Shown: piece by piece, positions 1-4,375 of the stretch | Layout of the letters: every line of letters begins with the position of its first letter | Position numbering within the stretch: position 1 is the first letter of the stretch | Source of the DNA: Acidobacteriota bacterium | GTDB lineage: Bacteria; Acidobacteriota; Terriglobia; Acidiferrales; UBA7541 | DNA length: 5,936 bases | NCBI GenBank assembly: GCA_003224135.1 | Contig: QHYO01000752.1 | Coordinates: 1 to 5,936 of the forward strand | Reading direction: 5' to 3' | Notes under the pieces: model-generated | The model's input: only the letters and a program-made list of their open reading frames with translations | Told to the model about the DNA's origin: nothing | The model's database searches: none | Program-made: the position numbers and the translations under genes

Positions 1-1477
1 TGTCCTTTGAAACGAGTACTCCGCTCGTGGTTGCCGCAAACCATTGATTGGCGCCGAATGTAAGCTCGTTTACCTGAAACGCCAGGAGCTGCGGCACGGC
101 TTTTTTTGCCAGTGGTTTCTTGGCAACGGGCGCGGTTTTCTTTCCCTTTGCGGTTTTCGCGGATGTCTGCGCAACCGGAGTAACGGCCGCTTCGGGAACG
201 AATAGCCCCGCTTTCACCCACTTGCCGGCGGTCTCTTCGTATTTCATCAGGCCTCCGTTAGCGAGCGAGGCCCACCAGCCATTCGGCATGGCGTAAACGT
301 GGCGAACGTCGGACCGCTTCAGGCCTGGTCCAAGCGTGGTCCAGCTCGCGCCGCCGTCCTTGGTGACCAGGAATGCGTTCGTGTCGAAAGTGAGTACGAC
401 TAGTGCGCGGTCGGGGTGTTCGCGATCAATCGCGACATCCAGGATGTGTTGATGATGGAACCCGTTATTCGACGCCACGAAGCTTGTGCCGCCGTTTTCG
501 CTGATCTGCACGCCTTCGCGTTCCGTACCCAAAATCACCCGCTGCGGATTTTTCGGGTTGATCAAAATTGCGTTGACGACCCAATCGCCCGGCGTAGTGC
601 GCTTCCACTCTCCACCTTCATTGGTCGTCTTCCACAGACCGCTCGTAGTGCCGGCATAGAGCGTATCGAGATGCTGCGGATCCTGCTTAATCAGCTGCGT
701 GCGCCGAAAAACAAACGGAATGCCGCTATAACGTTTCCAGTTTTGTCCCGCATCAACGCTGTGGTAAATGCCGGAACAAGCCGTGGCGTGCACGTTCGAA
801 GGATTCGATGGATCGACGACGATGCTCATGACGTCTGAATCGTCGATCATGCCTTTGACCACAGGCGACCAGTTTTTCCCGCCATCGGTAGTCTTCCAGG
901 GCAGGTGATAGGTTCCCGCGTAAATAATATTTGCGTCTCTCGGATCGAATGCCACGGAATCAAAGTTTCGCAGGTCATCGTGATTTGCTGGCGTGATTCG
1001 CTCCCACGTGGTTCCGTCGTCGGTCGAACGGTAGACACCGGTAAGGGAGCCGGCAACAAACAATTTGGGATTTGTCGGAGCTTGCGCAAGTGCGCGCACT
1101 GTTTCCTTCCCTAAGCCGGCTAGCTTCCAGCTGCGGCCTGAATCATCGCTGCGATATACGCCGCCGCCGCCCGAGTACAAACTCCATGTGCTCGCATAAA
1201 GCCGCTTCGAATCGCGCGGGTCAACAATAATGTGCGTGATAACGTCATCCTGACCGGCGCCAATTCTGCTCAAAAGATTCCAATGTTGCCCCTCATCGTT
1301 CGAAACGAAAACGTGTCCGTCCGACGTTCCTAGGTAAACCTTGCTTGCATCGTGCGGGTCAGCTTCAAGAGAGATGACGGTGCCGCCCGCTGGGCCCACC
1401 TGCCGCCACTGTTGCGCGGGGGTGGAAACCGTTGCAGCCAGGCTCAACGCTAAAATGCCCATCCACTTTAGATTCAT
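1..1477 (-). CDS. Exported BNR/Asp-box repeat beta-propeller protein (partial, C-terminus beyond the left edge)
   Basis: The minus strand is open from an ATG at 1477 to the window edge, 492 codons without a stop. Residues 1-21 form a short signal peptide (hydrophobic GILALSLAATVS, likely cleaved near TPAQ-Q). Eight Asp-box motifs (S/T-x-D/N-x-G-x-x-W/F) follow: SNDEGQHW 59-66, SDDSGRSW 110-117, STDDGTTW 151-158, TTDGGKNW 196-203, SVDAGQNW 240-247, TTNEGGEW 284-291, SENGGTSF 326-333 and TKDGGASW 372-379. Their 41-51 residue spacing is that of beta-propeller blades, and 'VDP/DPR..Y.GT' strands precede several of them. A Lys/Ala-rich stretch (about 439-460) then interrupts the pattern, and propeller-like sequence resumes (TTSGVLVSKD). 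Asp-box propellers occur in sialidases, Vps10/sortilin-like, YCF48-like and xyloglucanase-type proteins. No sialidase catalytic Arg triad can be assigned, so substrate and activity are unknown. It is transcribed divergently from the FecR-like gene. The family call is secure; the function is not. Confidence 0.9.
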   Translation of the reverse strand, partial: MNLKWMGILALSLAATVSTPAQQWRQVGPAGGTVISLEADPHDASKVYLGTSDGHVFVSNDEGQHWNLLSRIGAGQDDVITHIIVDPRDSKRLYASTWSLYSGGGGVYRSDDSGRSWKLAGLGKETVRALAQAPTNPKLFVAGSLTGVYRSTDDGTTWERITPANHDDLRNFDSVAFDPRDANIIYAGTYHLPWKTTDGGKNWSPVVKGMIDDSDVMSIVVDPSNPSNVHATACSGIYHSVDAGQNWKRYSGIPFVFRRTQLIKQDPQHLDTLYAGTTSGLWKTTNEGGEWKRTTPGDWVVNAILINPKNPQRVILGTEREGVQISENGGTSFVASNNGFHHQHILDVAIDREHPDRALVVLTFDTNAFLVTKDGGASWTTLGPGLKRSDVRHVYAMPNGWWASLANGGLMKYEETAGKWVKAGLFVPEAAVTPVAQTSAKTAKGKKTAPVAKKPLAKKAVPQLLAFQVNELTFGANQWFAATTSGVLVSKD

Positions 1478-1489
1478 ATGAGTTTGATT

Positions 1490-1494
1490 CTCCC
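1490..1494 (-). promoter_or_regulatory. Ribosome binding site of the BNR-repeat gene
   Basis: On the minus strand GGGAG lies 12 bases before the ATG at 1477. The spacing is somewhat long but usable. Together with the signal peptide that begins right at this ATG, it supports the chosen start. Confidence 0.5.
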
Positions 1495-1549
1495 AGAGCG
1501 CAGCTGCGTCCACAAGACAGGAGTCTAGGCTAGGCCTCGCTCTAGTAGC

Positions 1550-1591
1550 GACTGTCCTAACGGTCAGATTTGGGGCATGTTAGTTACAGTC
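1550..1591. repeat. Imperfect inverted repeat in the divergent promoter region
   Basis: GACTGT (1550-1555) pairs with ACAGTC (1586-1591) and CTAAC (1557-1561) pairs with GTTAG (1579-1583). The arms are interrupted by one C on the left and TT on the right, and the spacer is 17 bases. There is no T-tract on either side, so it does not look like a terminator. It could be an operator shared by the two divergent genes or a leader hairpin. No regulator is recognised. Confidence 0.45.
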
Positions 1592-1679
1592 CTAGTACTT
1601 TAGGGAGCCAGCGAGCCTGAGGCGCCGCAACTTAATTTCCACTTCGGTGTTTATTGTGCCAGAGGGCGGTTTATCCTCC

Positions 1680-1718
1680 ATCGGAGCGACTTCATCAAAT
1701 AGGGAAGCGGGTTCCGAT
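1680..1718 (+). promoter_or_regulatory. Possible leader hairpin just upstream of the paralog 1 ribosome binding site
   Basis: ATCGGAGC (1680-1687) can pair with GTTCCGAT (1711-1718) with one G-U pair, and CTTC (1690-1693) with GAAG (1704-1707) inside it. The hairpin would end four bases before the AGGGG ribosome binding site. If transcribed it could affect translation initiation or message stability, but eight-base pairing can arise by chance and no known riboswitch class is recognised. Confidence 0.3.
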
Positions 1719-1722
1719 TGTT

Positions 1723-1727
1723 AGGGG
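1723..1727 (+). promoter_or_regulatory. Ribosome binding site of FecR-like paralog 1
   Basis: AGGGG lies nine bases before the ATG at 1737, a normal spacing. It selects this start, which is also the one that gives a complete signal peptide. Confidence 0.6.
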
Positions 1728-1736
1728 ATCAGGCTT

Positions 1737-2978
1737 ATGAATATCAAACGGATTCGGACTCACACCAGGTTTTACTCGCTGCTGTTGGCAGGAGCTGTCG
1801 CTTTTGGCGCGACTGCCGTTCGAGCTCAAGACGCCCCATCGAACGACCAGAACGGAATTTACAACGAGCAGGGGAATGAAAATTACGATGCCCCAGAGAA
1901 TGGTCAGGATCCACCCAGTCGCGTTGCGCGCTTGAGCTATATCGATGGCTCCGTTTCGTTTCAACCCGGCGGACAGGGGGATTGGGGCCAGGCAACTCGC
2001 AATCGTCCCGTGACGATCGGCGACAAGATCTGGGCGGACAATAATTCTCGAGCGGAACTTCAGGCCGGACAGGCTTCGATCCATCTTTCAAGCAATACCG
2101 CGTTGTCATTTTTGAATCTGGACGATCAGACCACACAGATGCGCTTAGCTGAAGGCTCCATCAACTTCCGGATTCGCGAGCTGCGCGAAGGCGACGTCTA
2201 TGAAATCGACACACCGAATCTTTCGTTTAACGTGACTCAAGCGGGCGCATTCCGAATTGACGTAAATGAGAACGGCGACGGCACTCGCGTCACCGCAATT
2301 CGCGGAGAAGGCGAAGTCACCGCAAACGGTCAGACGTATACTGTTCACGCGGGCGAGCGCGGGGAATTTAATGGCACGGACAATGTTACCTATTTCATCT
2401 CGGCAGCTCCGCAACCTGACGCATTCGATCGTTGGGCGAATGACCGCGATTTAAAAGAGGACGATTCCGTTTCCGCGCGTTACGTCTCGCGCGACGTTCC
2501 GGGTTACAGCGACCTCGACGACAACGGTTCATGGAATGAGGAACCGGATTACGGCCCGGTTTGGTATCCGTCGACGGTGGATGTCGGCTGGGCACCTTAC
2601 AGCTACGGTTATTGGAGCTACGTTGGGCCGTGGGGCTGGACGTGGGTTGACTATTCGCCTTGGGGTTTCGCTCCATTCCACTATGGCCGTTGGGCCTACA
2701 TTGGCAGCCGTTGGGGCTGGTGCCCTGGCCCGTATTACGCGCGTCCGATTTATGGACCGGCGTTCGTCGGTTTCATCGGCGGCTCGCATTGGGGTGTCGG
2801 TTTCGGCGGAGGATTTGGCGGCGGAATTGGTTGGTTTCCGCTTGGCCCACGCGAACCATTTCATCCTTGGTACCACGCAAGCGGCCGCTACTACCGTAAC
2901 GTGAATTTCAACAACACGCATATTCGCAATACGACAATCATCAACAATCGCACGAAGCCTCGCGCAACAACTTCGTGA
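1737..2978 (+). CDS. Exported FecR-like/DUF6600 protein, paralog 1 (N-terminal part; probably frameshifted at its 3' end)
   Basis: The 413-residue product begins with a signal peptide (basic start, hydrophobic core SLLLAGAVAFGATA, probable cleavage AVRA-QD at 30/31) and an acidic Asn/Gln-rich linker (31-60). A FecR-like beta domain spans about 63-215, with landmarks NRPVTIGDKIW, LSFLNLDD, IDTPNLSFNV and FRIDVNENGDGT. A short helical linker (FDRWANDRD) leads to a Trp/Tyr/Gly-rich DUF6600-type region at about 255-375, with APYSYG, PWGWTWVD, PWGFAPFHYGRW and WFPLGPRE. Canonical FecR is an inner-membrane anti-sigma regulator with a cytoplasmic N-terminus; this protein instead carries its FecR-like domain right after an export signal and has no adjacent sigma factor, so iron signalling is not implied. 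Function is unknown, probably envelope or extracellular. The frame stops shortly after DUF6600, whereas paralog 2 continues, and the missing tail lies in the -1 frame directly downstream. It is about half identical by eye to paralog 2 over the shared domains. Confidence 0.88.
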   Translation: MNIKRIRTHTRFYSLLLAGAVAFGATAVRAQDAPSNDQNGIYNEQGNENYDAPENGQDPPSRVARLSYIDGSVSFQPGGQGDWGQATRNRPVTIGDKIWADNNSRAELQAGQASIHLSSNTALSFLNLDDQTTQMRLAEGSINFRIRELREGDVYEIDTPNLSFNVTQAGAFRIDVNENGDGTRVTAIRGEGEVTANGQTYTVHAGERGEFNGTDNVTYFISAAPQPDAFDRWANDRDLKEDDSVSARYVSRDVPGYSDLDDNGSWNEEPDYGPVWYPSTVDVGWAPYSYGYWSYVGPWGWTWVDYSPWGFAPFHYGRWAYIGSRWGWCPGPYYARPIYGPAFVGFIGGSHWGVGFGGGFGGGIGWFPLGPREPFHPWYHASGRYYRNVNFNNTHIRNTTIINNRTKPRATTS

Positions 2979-4072
2979 ACGGCCAGGCGATCAATCGAGG
3001 TGCATTTCATGTGACGGAAGCCTCATTGCGCGGCGCCCAAGTAAGCAATCGAGCGAATTTTTCGCCGAACCGCCAAAGCTACTTCGGGGCTGCGGGCTTG
3101 CATGGCAACATTGCTCGTCCTTCCTCCGCCATTCAAAACCGCCCAGTCATGGCACGCACTTCGCCTGCAGCGGCGGCTCATATGCCGGTTCGCACGTTTA
3201 GCGGAAATTCTCAAGGGGGTCGTGGCGCCTTCAATAATGGTAATTTTGGCGGCACGCGCGCCCCAGTGATGGGCCGCACGGCGGAAACTGGTGCTGCGGC
3301 CAACCGTAACCGGCCATCCTTCGCGCAGGGCGGACAGCCTAACGCGGCAGGATCTTCCCGCCAGCGTGAGCTATCAAGCGACAAGCCGCAATCGCATATG
3401 CGTAATGCTCCTGCCGACTCTCGATTTAACGGCGGCACGCGCGGCCAAGCCGATGCCGGTAACAGCCGCAACTGGTCCGCACAAGGAAGCACCACAGATC
3501 GCGGCCGTGCACCTTCGGGTTTCGGCTCGAACTCTCCGCGCGGTACATCGACGAACCATTCGGATCGACCCTCGTGGGCCTCTGGCTCAAGTGGCAATAA
3601 TCGCTCCGGCTACTCCGTGACTCCGCGCCCAAGCAATTCGGGCAACCGGCCCGACAACACGAACGCTGGCCGTGGCAGCTCGCGTTCGTTCGATCCGCCG
3701 CAACGGGGTTCTGGATCTTCGAATAACCGGCCCCCCTCATATAACTCGAATTCGAATCGCGGATTTTCTCAGCCGCGAACTTATAGTCCGCCGCAGCGAT
3801 CGTATAGTCCGCCGCAACGCTCTTACTCTTCGCCGTCTCAACCGCGAAGCCACTCGGCTCCGTCGGCCCCGTCACGTTCTTACTCCCCTCCGAGCCGCGG
3901 ATATTCAGCGCCGAGTCCGAGTCATAGTTCCGGCGGTGGGGGCACGTATCACGGCGGTGGTGGTGGCGGTTCCCAGGGTGGCGGTGGCGGATCGCGGGGC
4001 GGCGGGGGTGGGGCACGCGGCGGCGGAGGCGGCAGTAACCATGGAGGCAGTGGTTCGCCTCGCGCTCGTTAA
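2975..4072 (+). CDS. Ser/Pro/Arg/Gly-rich tail, likely the displaced C-terminal part of FecR-like paralog 1
   Basis: A GTG at 2975 opens a 365-codon frame ending in TAA, overlapping the previous stop as GTGA. There is no ribosome binding site before the GTG and no signal peptide, which argues against an independent gene. The same frame is open upstream back to 2900 and reads HEASRNNFVNGQ just before and across the GTG. Residues 16-22 (ASLRGAQ) match ASFTSAQ at 422-428 of paralog 2, at nearly the same distance from the PLGPR motif (61 versus 69 residues once joined). One extra base near 2951 would fuse both frames into a protein of about 778 residues. The product is low complexity: Asn/Arg/Gly/Ser-rich (1-265), Tyr-Ser-Pro-rich (270-319) and Gly-rich (320-360), ending in PRAR. 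It is probably disordered and surface-exposed when attached to the exported N-terminal part. The frame itself is certain; its translation as a separate protein is doubtful. Confidence 0.7.
   Translation: MNGQAINRGAFHVTEASLRGAQVSNRANFSPNRQSYFGAAGLHGNIARPSSAIQNRPVMARTSPAAAAHMPVRTFSGNSQGGRGAFNNGNFGGTRAPVMGRTAETGAAANRNRPSFAQGGQPNAAGSSRQRELSSDKPQSHMRNAPADSRFNGGTRGQADAGNSRNWSAQGSTTDRGRAPSGFGSNSPRGTSTNHSDRPSWASGSSGNNRSGYSVTPRPSNSGNRPDNTNAGRGSSRSFDPPQRGSGSSNNRPPSYNSNSNRGFSQPRTYSPPQRSYSPPQRSYSSPSQPRSHSAPSAPSRSYSPPSRGYSAPSPSHSSGGGGTYHGGGGGGSQGGGGGSRGGGGGARGGGGGSNHGGSGSPRAR
3782..3931 (+). repeat. Tyr-Ser-Pro-rich degenerate heptad repeat in the tail
   Basis: Residues 270-319 of the tail frame repeat a seven-residue unit, YSPPQRS, twice almost exactly at both protein and DNA level (3782-3802 and 3803-3823). 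Degenerate copies follow (YSSPSQPRS, HSAPSAPSRS, YSPPSRG, YSAPSPSHSS). Such repeats are typical of flexible extracellular linkers and change copy number easily. Confidence 0.8.
3932..4054 (+). repeat. Glycine-rich tandem repeat encoding G4-6 blocks
   Basis: Residues 320-360 of the tail frame are blocks of four to six glycines separated by short spacers: TYH, SQ, SR, AR, SNH. The central units are seven residues (21 bases), giving GGC/GGT-rich DNA. The run resembles RGG-like or cell-wall-type glycine-rich tails. It also opens spurious long frames on the opposite strand. Confidence 0.85.
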
Positions 4073-4099
4073 TTCTCCCATTTAAAAGCTACATTTACC

Positions 4100-4131
4100 G
4101 GGGCCTGCTCTAAAAGAGTAGGCTCCTTTTT
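4100..4131 (+). terminator. Rho-independent terminator after paralog 1
   Basis: GGGGCCTGCTC (4100-4110) pairs with GAGTAGGCTCC (4116-4126) over 11 base pairs including two G-U pairs. The loop is TAAAA and five T residues follow (4127-4131). It begins 28 bases after the TAA at 4070-4072 and separates the two FecR-like loci into different transcripts. Confidence 0.9.
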
Positions 4132-4213
4132 GTTGCTTTGGACGGTCTTTTTTGACGTGCGACCGACCGCAACTCCTTTCTATCTTTCGGGTTAGATAAA
4201 CCATAGGCACCCA

Positions 4214-4280
4214 ACCCGTCAGGTGATTTCGGCTTGGAAACTCAGGCAATCTCCGGATGGCACAAGTGCAGGAGACGGGT
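4214..4280 (+). promoter_or_regulatory. Possible structured leader element upstream of paralog 2
   Basis: ACCCGTC (4214-4220) is perfectly complementary to GACGGGT (4274-4280). Inside, TCTCC (4250-4254) can pair with GGAGA (4271-4275), competing for two bases, and TTTC (4227-4230) with GAAA (4237-4240). The layout could form a small multi-branched RNA, but it may also be chance pairing. No known riboswitch family is recognised. Confidence 0.25.
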
Positions 4281-4361
4281 GGTATTGTGAAAGCAACTCG
4301 CGAGACCCAAACCCATTTTACAAAAATGCGAGATAGCTGACCTGGAAATTTATTGTGCTTC

Positions 4362-4366
4362 AGGAG
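4362..4366 (+). promoter_or_regulatory. Ribosome binding site of FecR-like paralog 2
   Basis: AGGAG, followed by AG, lies nine bases before the ATG at 4376. It is close to the consensus and is the strongest ribosome binding site in the window, clearly fixing this start. Confidence 0.85.
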
Positions 4367-4375
4367 AGATCGAAT

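Larger units (their letters stand above)
1478..1736. other. Divergent intergenic region between the BNR gene and FecR-like paralog 1
   Basis: These 259 bases separate two divergently transcribed genes and must hold both promoters and leaders. No credible open frame was found on either strand. Two inverted repeats stand out (1550-1591 and 1680-1718, listed separately). No -35/-10 pair with good match and spacing could be assigned with confidence. The ten bases TTTATTGTGC at 1650-1659 recur at 4349-4358 upstream of paralog 2, but at a different distance from the start codon. Confidence 0.7.
4132..4375 (+). other. Intergenic region and probable leader of FecR-like paralog 2
   Basis: The stretch between the terminator and the paralog 2 start contains no credible gene. 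A TTGACG at 4152-4157 resembles a -35 box, but no well-spaced -10 hexamer follows, so no promoter is called. Possible RNA pairings include TATCT/AGATA (4181-4185 with 4194-4198), the long-range stem 4214-4220/4274-4280 listed separately, and CTCGC/GCGAG (4297-4301 with 4328-4332). The sequence was compared from memory with c-di-GMP, cobalamin, TPP, glycine, SAM and ydaO-type consensus cores, and none matched. Confidence 0.6.

Noticed and set aside
416..838. A 140-codon open frame on the plus strand within the BNR gene
   Set aside because: It is antisense to well-defined Asp-box repeats on the minus strand, and its product resembles no known family.
1650..1659. The ten-base sequence TTTATTGTGC shared with 4349-4358 as a common promoter element
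   Set aside because: The distances to the start codons differ (77 versus 17 bases), no -35 element is present at proper spacing, and a shared A/T-rich ten-mer may be chance.
2145..2921. Several minus-strand and alternative-frame open frames of 60-130 codons over the FecR/DUF6600 region
   Set aside because: All overlap a frame with clear domain conservation between two paralogs, which identifies the true coding frame. The others are shadows.
2930..2978. Programmed ribosomal -1 frameshifting between the two frames
   Set aside because: No X-XXY-YYZ slippery heptamer was found in the overlap and no obvious stimulatory hairpin was seen. A one-base deletion explains the data more simply.
3426..4016. 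A 196-codon open frame on the minus strand opposite the Ser/Pro/Gly-rich tail
   Set aside because: It lies fully antisense to a repetitive GC-rich coding region. Its His/Arg/Pro-rich start mirrors the glycine codons of the other strand, and no domain is visible.
4201..4290. A c-di-GMP-I (GEMM) type or other known riboswitch upstream of paralog 2
   Set aside because: The GGCAC and ACGGG elements looked suggestive, but the conserved GEMM core (GGGCAAACC and GGGACGCAAAGCC type motifs) is absent, and no other class fits.
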